64,000 bases of DNA. Source: Trichosphaerium sp. ATCC 40318. Its lineage: Eukaryota > Discosea > Flabellinia > Trichosidae. This document shows, one piece after another, positions 1 through 9,753 of the stretch (positions are counted from its first letter, which is position 1; the number at the start of each line of letters is the position of its first letter). Below the pieces are notes generated by a model. It was not told the DNA's origin. It saw only the letters and a list, made by a program, of their open reading frames with translations, and searched no databases. The stretch is taken from NCBI GenBank assembly GCA_038496445.1, contig JALMLS010000013.1, positions 62,001 through 126,000 on the forward strand, given 5' to 3'. Both the position numbers and the translations under genes were made by a program.

Positions 1-14
1 AGTAAGTTATACAC

Positions 15-408
15 GTACGTTGATTTTTTGAAGCAAAACATACAGCAAACAGTGTTTGAGGCATTCATACCGTGTTTGGCGGTAATGCGATAGCTTTGTA
101 GGACATCATACCTTTTTAATTCGCTTTTAGCGCATTGAACACCTCTGTGGTTTGATCGTACCGTGTACAGTTGGCGTAGGTAAAATACTGCGATCATCAA
201 TGGTATGTTGAAACTTACATTGAAAATTTTGCTATCACTTACCGTAAGGTACCTAAGTCATACAATGAAGGACAACATTGTAACACAATAGTTCACATTG
301 TGATAGATCTACACCATTTGACAGAAGTGTCAGATCTTGCTAGATCTGCTAAAAGTGCTAAAAACTCACTTTCTAGAAAATATTAGTAAAACTTGAATGA
401 GACAGACA
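15..408 (+). repeat. Dispersed repeat, copy A
   Basis: About 390 bases that recur in the same orientation at 39794-40142. Shared blocks include the run around 22-60 (dispersed A-rich start then AGCAAACAGTGTTTGAGGC), a TACCTTTTTAATTCG block, a GGTAAAATACTGCGATCATC block and the end motif ACTTGAATGAGACAGACA at 391-408. The copies have diverged by substitutions and small indels. No coding frame is preserved. The end motif is also found in the inverted repeat at 30870-31139. Nothing else is seen up to the next gene. Confidence 0.85.
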
Positions 409-632
409 ATATTTTATAAAAACAGATTTGACTGCAAAATATCAAGTTGTCAACGTAAGATTTTTTGGGACATTTGCTTCATTCTGTTTAGTTAATAGAT
501 AATCTCTCAAGTAACATTATCATGCAGATCATTTCAAGTACAGAAAAGACTACTTGAGGCATTATTTGGGGTGCAAAGAAGTGCAATACTCGAAGAAAAT
601 AAAAAGCTTGTAAGATTAATCATTTAGTTTGT

Positions 633-1973
633 TTACTTGAAAAAAGTAGGCCAGAAGGTCACGTTGCTGTTGACATGTTTGCATCCTAGATAATCAGTCA
701 TTTTCTTTGTTATTTGAGTGCGTTTACAATCAATATATTCAAGGCTTGTTAAATTAACAACGCCCTTGTCTGTGATTTGTGTACACTCTGTCAGATCAAT
801 TTTCTTAACACCAACAAGACTGTTCACTCCATCGTCAGTAATATTCTTGCATCCGTAAAGGCTTATATGTTTAACACCAACTAAGTATCGAATGCCTTCA
901 TCAGTCACACATTTTGCAAAATCAAGGAAAATTGTATGTACTCCGGCAAGTGCTTTCAATGTACTGTTGTCAACACAAGCAATACTTGTCAGATCAATCA
1001 CTTTTACACCAGCCAATTTCTTTATACCATCATTTGTTATAGATGAGCACATACCCAAATCTATATGATAAACTCCCGCTAAACACGATATAGTACCATC
1101 GTTTAGTTGAGCACAATCAAAAAGGTCTATACAAGGTATACCAGCCAAGAGTTTCAACACGTCATTTGATAGTTGAACACACGTGTCAAGTGAGATTTTC
1201 TTGATTGTTTTTGAACGTTGATTCTGTGTTAGCAAGTACTTGACTCCTTCATCAGTAATGTTGTTACAATCGCTTAAAGAGATTACACTTGCTTTTGTTA
1301 AAGCTTTTACAGCTTTATCTGTAATATTAGTTTCACTTACGTTTATCGTATGTATGCCATGTGAAATGGTGATAACTCCTTTGTCTGTGATATTTCTACA
1401 ACGACTCAAGCTAATACTATGAACTCCAGAAAGTGCTTCTAGTCCTCTATCTGTGACTTCTGTGTTTGACAAATCGATTGAATGAATACCACTAAGTCCT
1501 TGTAACCATTCATCTTTTAAATACCCTCCTGGTATGCTAAGTGTATGAAGTGATCTTAAACCAAAATTTGTAAACTTGCAATCACTTTTTCGTATCTCTA
1601 ATTCCAGATGACGTACATCCGATATATGTTCAAAAACAGCATCTGTTAACAAACCTCTGCCCTTTAATACAAGGTGGCGGACACCAGAGATGTATAAAAA
1701 GTCGTCATCGGTCATTGTAATGCCAGAAATAGATATTTTCGTATTTTTTAAAATAGGACTTCTGGAAAGTTTTGATAGATTTTCTCTTGATTTGACATTC
1801 ACTTTAAAATACCCCAAATGCTCTAAAATGATTGTAGAAAACATTCTACACACAAATGTTGCTTGTATACGACATCTTCTGCCTAATAACGCCAGTATAC
1901 AAAATATAATTTCAGTAGGCAGCCAAAGCAATTCAAATGGCCTGTAAATACAAGTCAGATAACAAGATATCAT
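633..1973 (-). CDS. F-box/leucine-rich repeat protein
   Basis: A 446-residue open frame with no visible intron. Residues about 15-50 (LLWLPTEIIFCILALLGRRC, then a VCRMF stretch) resemble an F-box: an LPxEII start and a following VCR. From about residue 85 to the end there are about 14 leucine-rich repeats of the cysteine-containing FBXL/AMN1 type, with the consensus GVxxIDLxxCxxITDxGV. Proteins of this kind normally act as substrate receptors of SCF ubiquitin ligases, the F-box binding Skp1 and the LRR arc binding the target. The F-box is inferred from a short match, the LRRs are clear. The start is the first ATG of the frame. No partner gene lies beside it. Confidence 0.8.
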   Translation of the reverse strand: MISCYLTCIYRPFELLWLPTEIIFCILALLGRRCRIQATFVCRMFSTIILEHLGYFKVNVKSRENLSKLSRSPILKNTKISISGITMTDDDFLYISGVRHLVLKGRGLLTDAVFEHISDVRHLELEIRKSDCKFTNFGLRSLHTLSIPGGYLKDEWLQGLSGIHSIDLSNTEVTDRGLEALSGVHSISLSRCRNITDKGVITISHGIHTINVSETNITDKAVKALTKASVISLSDCNNITDEGVKYLLTQNQRSKTIKKISLDTCVQLSNDVLKLLAGIPCIDLFDCAQLNDGTISCLAGVYHIDLGMCSSITNDGIKKLAGVKVIDLTSIACVDNSTLKALAGVHTIFLDFAKCVTDEGIRYLVGVKHISLYGCKNITDDGVNSLVGVKKIDLTECTQITDKGVVNLTSLEYIDCKRTQITKKMTDYLGCKHVNSNVTFWPTFFK

Positions 1974-2976
1974 TTGAGAGTAGAAAGGCAGCTATATAAT
2001 TGTTGTATGTATTTATATGCACTAACACGTACGCAGGAATATCTGTTGATGTGTGAAGCATGCTCACTATGAAAATACTGTTGAAATGATGCTTATTTGT
2101 TCAGAGTTAAACAAACAAGAAAGTCGAAGAAAACGAAATAGGTTAATGTCCAGGAAGTACATTCATTGATCTCCTTAAAACGAAATATCTTTCTGAAACG
2201 TGGGCTACATCAGACCTTTGTAGTTGCGCACACCATCATTATGTAGTACAATTAAAGTCTATTCACTTGTGAAACCACGTGATTTGGTTTTTTTCAACAC
2301 TTTCGAACGGACGAGTTTTTGTGTTAGGAAGCTAAAACCTTGACAGTTTGCAAAAAAATAGACAAGGAGCAACTTTAAGCACTCGGTTAGCTAAATGAGT
2401 TTAAGATATTGAGATAACAATTTTCTTATTTGAAAAACCAATTTCAAAGTAACACGTGGTAGCTTTCTACGTCGACGACTCGAACAAAAAACGACGTTAC
2501 CAACTTTAGCTTCGAATAATCATGGTTGCAAGCGGGGTTGTTTGAGTGCGCTAACTAACTACATTTGTGATGCTCTGATACAAAAAAAAACAAAGTTGAT
2601 AGCTGTACACGACATTGTGTTATTCTTTGTTTGCACAGTTGAGAGAAAAATACAACAATCCAATCTTAACTCAAAACCGCTGTATGTAGTTTACGCTGAA
2701 GCCTATCTAGCAAACCTACAGAAGGCAGTAATAAACTAAAGTACATACGTGCTACACCATCAAAAAAACCGCAATCCTTCAAAGTTACACTGTACAGCAA
2801 GCCACAAGCTTTAGACAGCGAAAATAGTTGATTTCTGTCCTCAGAATTCTGTTTTCATAATGCTCTTGTTAACAAGACCAAAAAGTTAACAATCTTTGGT
2901 TTTTCAGTGAAATGACAAAAACCGAAACCAAAAACAGAAACATAACAAATAAACAACACTAAACACACAACACATC
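1974..2976. other. Intergenic stretch, no gene recognised
   Basis: About 1 kb between the F-box/LRR gene and the next gene, which diverge from here. It holds CACGTG sites near 2277 and 2452. A 65-codon frame at 2542-2739 begins at a non-ATG codon and shows no recognisable motif. No tRNA or repeat was seen. Confidence 0.6.
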
Positions 2977-4598
2977 ATGTATTTCTGGGGAAGCGGTAAT
3001 AAAAACGTAGTATCAAGAGTACAAGGCCTTACAAACGATTCACGCGCAAGACAAATTGCTGGTACGTTCGATATCGTTAATTAACGCTATTTAAAGTACT
3101 TACATTGCGGTTGTAGGAAAATATGGTCTTTCTATCACAAATGTTACTTATGAAGACAACGGACGCTTTAAAAACAGTTGTTGGGGTCCATGCATCAGCG
3201 ACATGACTTTACAAGGTAAGTATTGCAACCGACTCTTTTTTCTTAAAACCACTCCTAACTCGTTTAAAACTAGTTGACGGTTCTCGTTTACCTGTAATTC
3301 GATCACCAAACTTCGAAGATTTGACTTGGGACGTTCCTATGGAGAAAATTCCTCTTGTCGTCGGAAACGAAAAAGGACAACCTTTGAGGACGATTGCCTT
3401 GTCTGAGTATTTACAGAACTATGAATACTACCTCTCAAACACCAACTCATATCGAAGTGGTTCTCTTTACAACGCATCACGTGACTCACATGTGATCATG
3501 TCGGCTCAAGCGTGCATGCTTCCAATTTCCAAAAATAACGAAACAAAATTCAACGTATGCTTGTTCAATTATCAAAGCACAGCAAGCGATCCTGCTGTAC
3601 TCGTTATAGTAGCAAACGCAAAAGGAACATCCGCTCAAGTAGTAGATGGTAACTATCAGGTACGAACAAAGCTTTTCAAGCAAGAACAAGATCTTTCAGT
3701 GCGAACGACGATGTTTGACTGACACTTTTTTTTACAGGGTCAAAAATTATTCTTTAACAAAAACGGATCAAGATGCTCTTTTGTTGGACAACGATTAAGC
3801 GATAATAGAAGAGAAAGAGGTGTAAGAGATAGAGGACAACCAATGACACAACAAGAGAAACAAGAAAACGTTATTCTTGTTATTCAAGTCCCTCTTAAAA
3901 AGAAAAGACCTGTTGCGTCTTATCCACCTCCTCCTGGATCATTTTACTCTATGGAGTGCAACGACATGTCATTTGGTGGTGGTATGAACTGTGTTCCGCA
4001 ATCGGCACCAATGAAGAAGAAGTGTAGAAAACGTGGTAGTAACGTCGAAAACGCAATTGTCAAAGTTGGTAGATCAGAAGGACACTTCAGTGAGTTAAAT
4101 GGTACGTTCAAGGAACTTTGGTTTTTCTTTTTTTTTGTTTTCTAGTGTTGAGACTTACTCTTGTTTTCAGGACTTTCTATTGAACGTGATACTCGATTCC
4201 CAGTCCGTGTCACATTACAGTACTATAAAGGAACAGATAATGGCGTTGTTAATGACTCTGTTATGTCTGAAATCTCACAACAACTACGACAAGCAAGAAA
4301 GTACGCTGATAATATTGGATCTTTAGTCGTTGGAGGATACACCAACCGTCCTACCGAACATCACGTTCCAAATCCTGCGCCATACAGCGTATGCCCTGCG
4401 CCAATATGGTGGGAAGACTTCTGGTGCATGTACGGTAGCACTTATCCGCAATGGACGAAGGAAGCTGCAAGACAACGTCTCTTTCATGGAGGTAGATACA
4501 TTAATTCATCAATGACTCAAGTCAGAGATCAAATGTTAGATTTACTTGGAAAAGACGAAATGCAAAAAGACGCTGCAACGTGGAATGTTGTATGGTAA
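2977..4598 (+). CDS. Conserved protein of unknown function (five exons)
   Basis: I reconstruct five exons: 2977-3061, 3117-3215, 3274-3659, 3738-4101 and 4171-4598. All phases agree and together encode 453 residues from ATG to TAA. The introns are 55-78 bases long and begin GTACGT, GTAAGT, GTACGA and GTACGT. The N-terminus contains ITNVTYEDNGRFKNSCWGP, the middle a basic proline-rich stretch (PLKKKRP then SYPPPPGSF), and the C-terminus a Trp/Cys-rich block (NPAPYSVCPAPIWWEDFW). No signal peptide or membrane segment is visible. The conserved-looking blocks suggest a protein shared between protists and fungi, but I cannot name its function. Confidence 0.85.
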
Positions 4599-5210
4599 AA
4601 CAATCATCAACATGTCTTCTCAGCACAACGGACATAAACCCAAAAAAGTGTAAATAAAACTTGTATTTTGCAAAAAAATAATTGGATTTCTGTTGTTTGT
4701 TGATTATTGAACTTTTGTTTCCTTATCCACACGAGGGTTCATATCGCAACAATGCTATTAGTCTAAAAATCTGATTTACTGATATTTAGAACAGAACGGC
4801 TGTCCAATAATTACTGTTAGTTGCTGTGTATAACTTCAAAAAATTGTAACGTTGAAAAACAAATTATTATTTTTTTGATGTATTTTACTATACCAGAATT
4901 GTGACTAGCTTTGAGTTACCGAGCACAAATCACACTTGCTCCAATACCAGACTTAATTTGTTTACAAAGCTTCACGTTTATTGGAGCCGGCTATAGTGGT
5001 TTTTTCTAAAATCGAAAGAACTGTGTTGATGTCAAATAGTGGAGTTTTTTATTTACAGTGCACTCTATGTGACTTCAAATCATTATGCGAAGTAGAACAA
5101 GTACATCATTATTCTTCTAATATTTTGCATGACGCAAGTGTTTGTACTAAAAGATAGTTAGAAATAAAATAAGAAAAAAATAGGATTGTTTGAGCTGTAT
5201 CATAATAGTG
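4599..5210. other. Convergent intergenic region
   Basis: Lies between the 3' ends of two converging genes. An AATAAA-like A-rich tract follows the upstream stop codon at about 4650-4680, a plausible polyadenylation region. No coding frame or RNA gene was seen. Confidence 0.5.
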
Positions 5211-6047
5211 TCATACCTCTTCACGTTGAAGCGTATCGTCAAGAACTGAGTTAAGATTACGTTCTTGAACATTCGATGTATGTACTTTAGTGAACTCAAG
5301 GTTAGGAGTATACTTGATACGCATCCTTTGAGTCATTTCATACCGAATTGCCTCTAAAAAACAGTTTCAATATTTAATACATCATTACAGGAACATGTGG
5401 TTTTCAAAAATAGTCAATCACACTCAGCAATATAGCACAAGTATGTTAAAAAAATATATTCGGGTGGTAGAGTCAAGATAGGGTGTCAAAGAAGTGGTAT
5501 TTGTTGAAAGTCAATAAAATTTTTGATTGCAATAAAAGGCTTGCGTACTTTGGTGTCGATGAAGCATCAAAGCTACTTTTTCTTCATATTCTGGAGCACA
5601 ATCCCATTCTACAAGAGCTATACTAATATCTTTTTTCATTTCACACGATACAAAGTCCAAACCAGCATTGAGCTAACAACGTTAAAAAAATTCAAATAAA
5701 AATTCAAATAAAAATCCAAAACGGTTTTAGAAACGCTCAAAATAGCCCACAAAGGCATCCTGAACTATAGAATAGTATCATAGTTAGAGGATGATGGTAT
5801 TTAAAAGTAAAAAAAATTGCGAAGTGGAAATGAACGGTCTTGGTTTTTTTTTTTTGCTTTTAATTTTCCGTACAAAATTGAAGCCCAAATCTGTTGAATG
5901 GGTTGATATGTGTATAACAGCAGAAAGCAAGTGCTTCTTTACTGCACTTGCAATTACTTTTTGACGTCTTGTTTTGCCTTCATGATCTTTTTTACGCCTT
6001 TGAATGAACTCATCAGAAAAAATGTGGAAAACCTCAGACGCTGTATG
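5211..6047 (-). CDS. RbfA-like ribosome-binding factor, probably mitochondrial
   Basis: Three exons are visible reading leftwards from about 6047. The last two carry the RbfA signature: a segment beginning LNAGLDFVSCEMKKDIS joins, across an intron, IRYEMTQRMRIKYTPNLEF, which matches the RbfA pattern of basic residues followed by RYTPxLxF. The N-terminal part is Lys/Arg-rich (FIQRRKKDHEGKTRRQ). RbfA is a KH-like protein that matures the small ribosomal subunit; eukaryotic copies act in mitochondria or plastids. The frame has no ATG in the first visible exon and begins just after an acceptor-like TAG, so an upstream exon is missing from my model. It does not join in phase with the gene at 6120-6776. 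Confidence 0.6.
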
Positions 6048-6119
6048 CTACGCGCGTAGATCGCAATTCCAAGGTTTTGATAGCGTTTGAACCAAAAAAA
6101 AAGCCAAAAGAGGTATCAA

Positions 6120-6776
6120 TCAGGTTAGGTACCTCATATTCTGGAATTCTCCTTCTGCTTTACGTCTAGCGAGCTTTTGCCATTTCTTATCTACTTTAGC
6201 ATCACGTTCTTTCTTTGGACCGTAAGGATCAATGAACCAATGCTCATATTCTGGTGGCACTAGCGTGTTATTTACAAATAAATGCTCAGCGCCAGGCTAG
6301 TACTTGTTTTAGAAGAGTTTTTGTACAGAGTAGATGAAAAGATGCCTATACGCTATAATAAACGTATTCCAGGCGATTTATCGGCATTAAACGCGTACCT
6401 CGCCTTCCCATTTTAATCTCTTATCACGAAGCTCAATAAGCTTACCAGGATCACGTCTAGACCGCTTAGGGATTTTGTAGCGACCAATTTTCTTTGGTTT
6501 ATCAAACCATGATTTGGTGCGTGTGAATTCACGTAGAGGAGTGTATAATGATTTGTGGTCCCACCTGTACGTACCAGCTGCAGTTGAGTTAAAAAAAACA
6601 AAAAAACGCAACAAAAACATACGCTGATCCGATGGATCGAATTTTGGCTTCTTCTGGCGGATGTCCATGCGATCCTTCAGTGGCGTGCCAAGATTTTCTG
6701 TATACTTCGTACGCACTATTTGGCGCGTACTTGATTGTACAACATTCCTGGATGGCAGGACACGCAAAGCGCGCAT
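6120..6776 (-). CDS. Probable mitochondrial protein, basic, function unknown
   Basis: Three exons: 6776 to about 6626, about 6562 to 6403, and about 6299 to the stop near 6120. The start is an ATG followed by a basic, Ser/Arg-rich N-terminus (MRALRVLPSRNVVQSSTRQ) of mitochondrial-presequence type. The mature part is Lys/Arg/Trp-rich and includes LVPPEYEHWFIDPYGPKKER, which looks like a mitochondrial ribosomal or assembly protein. I cannot assign it to a named family. It sits directly upstream of the RbfA-like frame on the same strand, which fits a mitochondrial ribosome theme, and it is 162 bases head-to-head from the DXO gene. Whether the last exon ends at 6120 or splices onward is uncertain. 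Confidence 0.55.
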
Positions 6777-6938
6777 GTTTCGTTAATTATGAAAGTGTTG
6801 AAGTTAAGTTTTGCTTTAATGGCAAACAGATACAGCAGACACTCTTCACGATACTTGTTGGTACCAAATGGTAATAGAGCCAACGTGAATGACAGCGTAC
6901 GGAAGAATAGTAACTACAGAAGCAATATCACGCAGCCA

Positions 6939-8505
6939 ATGGAAATATGTAACTATAGGATTACAAACGGGCGATTAACAACACCGGCTGAGCCGGTAAG
7001 CTTTTTATAAAGCAAAACTTGTTGTTAACACACCAAAAGTACGAGCTCCAAGACGTGACGCTCCCATTGGATCTAAATATTGGGTTTTCACCGTCATTGA
7101 AGGAAGTAAACGATACTAGCCTTCAACCAGTTTTAGACACACTTGTGACATCGAAAATACAGGTGAGAACGCCCACAGAGCTATCTAACCAGTAACGCCT
7201 TTCATTAAACCGATTTCGCTTAGTGTAACCGCTACGACTTTATATCTTACAGGAACAACTTCAACAAGATACTAAAAACCTGTTACAACAATAGAGACCC
7301 TTGGCAAATAAACGGTAAGTTTTTTTTTTTAAATTTAACTTTTTTTCCCACTCACCCTGTCTGTTTAACTTATGACGTTCTATAATAGCGTACAAGTTGA
7401 ACGGCACAATATATTTTGATATTGTAGAGTTACCAGGTCGGCATGACGATCAGGACGAGAGATCCAAGCGATTTTGTTATTGGGGGTAAGAAAATGCTTT
7501 TTTATTCCTTAACACACTCTTACTGTTCATTAACATAACGGTGTAGGCGTAAATTCGAAGATTATTGTACACAGAAGGAGCTTGCAAGCTCGGAGGATAA
7601 AGATCAATTTTGCTCAGTTGTAAAGTTTTCTCTGGACAAACACAAGTACGTCATTGTCACAACTGGCGTTATATCGCGTTGGCGATTTACTTTGATAGCA
7701 CCTTTCGGTTTTTTTTTTCAGAATTTTTTTTCTACTTTGTTTGCACGTGATTGTCATGTGACGCTCGTTAAAATATGTGCAAAATTTTGCTTCTTTTTTG
7801 TTGTTAACAAGAAACTGTTTTGGGTTTTTTTACCGTTGTTTTGTGACTTGTTTGTAGAATTTTATTGGCTGCTGAGATTGATTGTTTTGAGACTTTAAAA
7901 TCTTCTTCTGGAAGGACTTCTAAGCAATATGTTGAGCTTAAAACGTATAAACAAGTAACACATAAGTCAGAGTATTCGTTTAAACGTTATAAATTACTTG
8001 CGTTCTGGATACAGGTAGCGTCAAGGAACATCTCAATCTTTTTTTAAATTAAAGCTTAGTCTTTTATTGCTGGTGTTCCAAAGATTGTTTGTGGCCACCG
8101 TGATGCTGATGGATTCGTAAGAGAGATAAAGTAAGATACTAGTTAATTGGATTATTCTCATTTTACTTCACAAGGACGTATGAAACGACAAAGCTGCCAC
8201 GAATGGCTGGGAAGTTATGGGTATGTTTTTTTTTTACAAAACAAACTTTAGTTTAGCTCAGACTTACAGTCTTACTTTAGAACGCACATAGTTGTCTTAA
8301 CTTTCTAAACACTGTTTTGACTCTAACAAAACGTATTGTGAAGGAAGGAATAATGTATAAGTTATCTTTTGAGCATCCATTCCGAGAAGTTACAATTAAT
8401 GAAATTGGAACAACTGATGGATTTCTACCTGAAGAATATAAACGTTATGCTACATCTCAAGAGACGAAAACTAATCAAAATAGTACGAATGATACTAATC
8501 AATAA
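6939..8505 (+). CDS. DXO/Rai1-family decapping exonuclease
   Basis: About nine short exons can be chained from ATG 6939 to TAA 8505. The reading order gives YDFISYRNNFNKILKTCYNN, then LNGTIYFDIVELPG, RKFEDYCT, ILLAAEIDC, then ELKTYKQVT, VCGHRDADGFV and a C-terminal PEEYKRY. The EID and ELKT acidic motifs match the metal-binding ExD and ExK motifs of Rai1/Dom3Z (DXO) enzymes, which remove incompletely capped or NAD-capped 5' ends and degrade the RNA in nucleus or cytoplasm. The frame is open further upstream to 6735, so a longer N-terminus is possible. The CCAATG context and family length favour 6939. Confidence 0.85.
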
Positions 8506-8653
8506 CATATAAGATAATGAAAGCCTTTGATGACAATGCTATTGTTCGTAATTTACCTTTTTTTTACCCGACTTCAAAATGCGAAGAAAAGTTTCGGTTA
8601 ATGGTTTTGGACTCCATCCCATGTAGGACTCATTAAGCCTTTTTTTTTTGGCC

Positions 8654-8719
8654 GAACCTGCGCGGGACGAATCCCATACGGACCTTAACCGTACGCCTTA
8701 ACCACTCGGCCAAACATGC
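8654..8719 (-). pseudogene. Truncated tRNA-Leu (T-arm and 3' acceptor missing)
   Basis: It carries the acceptor 5' strand, D-arm, anticodon arm (AAG) and variable arm of the intact tRNA-Leu without a visible change. The T-stem 3' strand and the 3' acceptor strand are absent, so it cannot fold into a mature tRNA. It forms the outer end of the left inverted-repeat arm. Confidence 0.9.
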
Positions 8720-8809
8720 CTTAACACACTGGATATTCACTTTGGTGGTGATTGGATACCCAAAAGCAGCCTAAAAGTGGTACCTTTGTTTTACCGAATA
8801 TCAAATTCC
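8654..8809 (-). repeat. Left arm of a 156-bp perfect inverted repeat
   Basis: By eye this is the exact reverse complement of 9361-9516. Positions 8654-8719 (minus strand) are the first 66 bases of a tRNA-Leu identical to the complete gene at 9451-9532. The tRNA breaks off inside the T-loop (...GCAGGTTC) and is followed by GGCC and an A-run. The remaining 90 bases are the tRNA 5' flank. The two arms are 551 bases apart. Confidence 0.95.
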
Positions 8810-9360
8810 TTTTCGTTAAAAATTGACTCTTTCTTCATTTCTTGGCATCCACATTATGTCATGTAATCTATAATGCTCAATGCCAGGTACAGTCTTAAAA
8901 CGCTTTGCTTATTGCAAATGCTTATGAACGCTGTTTCATCTTCACGCTCTACAAAATAATTTAATAATCAATCAAATTCCTGACTTTAGAGTAATTGAAC
9001 TAGGGACGTTATTCTTCCATATCTCGCTGACCTCCAGCCACAAAAAGTACTTGTTGACATTTCCATAACAGCTGACAATTTTGTAGCACAAACATAACGT
9101 ACTGTTTCTTCCAAACATTGCAAGATCCAAACATAAAGAGGTATGAAAGAAATATTCTAGAATACAATATCAAAAACATCACTACAGGCAAAGTGGCGCA
9201 AAAAACAACAAAAAAGTGAAATGAAAAAAAAACAAAATTAGCACAGGAAGTTCTCTTTGGAAGTGCAAGACGTATAACCGTATATGATCAATATATCTAC
9301 CAGATCTGCCTAATGACGCTAGGAGTTTGATTATATACAAATCAAAAAGTTGGACTGTCC
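8810..9360. other. Spacer between inverted-repeat arms
   Basis: 551 bases with no convincing gene. The frames at 9009-9191 and 9182-9418 (minus) have no recognisable domain. No transposase, reverse transcriptase or integrase motif was seen in either strand. Confidence 0.6.
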
Positions 9361-9516
9361 GGAATTTGATATTCGGTAAAACAAAGGTACCACTTTTAGG
9401 CTGCTTTTGGGTATCCAATCACCACCAAAGTGAATATCCAGTGTGTTAAGGCATGTTTGGCCGAGTGGTTAAGGCGTACGGTTAAGGTCCGTATGGGATT
9501 CGTCCCGCGCAGGTTC
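9361..9516 (+). repeat. Right arm of the 156-bp perfect inverted repeat
   Basis: Partner of 8654-8809. The identity stops at 9516 within the tRNA-Leu T-loop; the tRNA continues intact to 9532 on this side only. Confidence 0.95.
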
Positions 9517-9532
9517 AAGTCCTGCAGCATGC
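9451..9532 (+). tRNA. tRNA-Leu(AAG)
   Basis: 82 bases, class II. The acceptor strand GCATGTT pairs with AGCATGC (one G-T pair). The D-arm begins GGCCGAGTGGTTAAGGC, the anticodon stem is TACGG/CCGTA with loop TTAAGGT (anticodon AAG, reading CUU), and there is a long variable arm. The T-arm is GCAGG-TTCAAGT-CCTGC. No intron and no encoded CCA. Confidence 0.93.
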
Positions 9533-9753
9533 ATCCGTTTTTGCTTCTGTGTACTTTATGCACTTTTTGAAGACAGTAAAATGCATTTTGAGCACTTTTA
9601 TATTTTTTCATCGACTTTTGCGTTTGTTTTAATTCACTGAACGTTCCTTTTTAGCAACTTAAACTCTGGTGTACTTTATTGTTAACAAACACCACATTCC
9701 CGGTATTTGCTCGTAATACAATTAATAATTTTTTTTCCGTTTTGCGTTGTCGT

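Noticed and set aside
5211-6776. One fused mitochondrial protein plus RbfA gene
   Set aside because: The only plausible intron between them joins the exons in the wrong phase and gives a stop.
9009-9418. Genes inside the inverted-repeat spacer
   Set aside because: Frames have no motif and partly translate the inverted arm.
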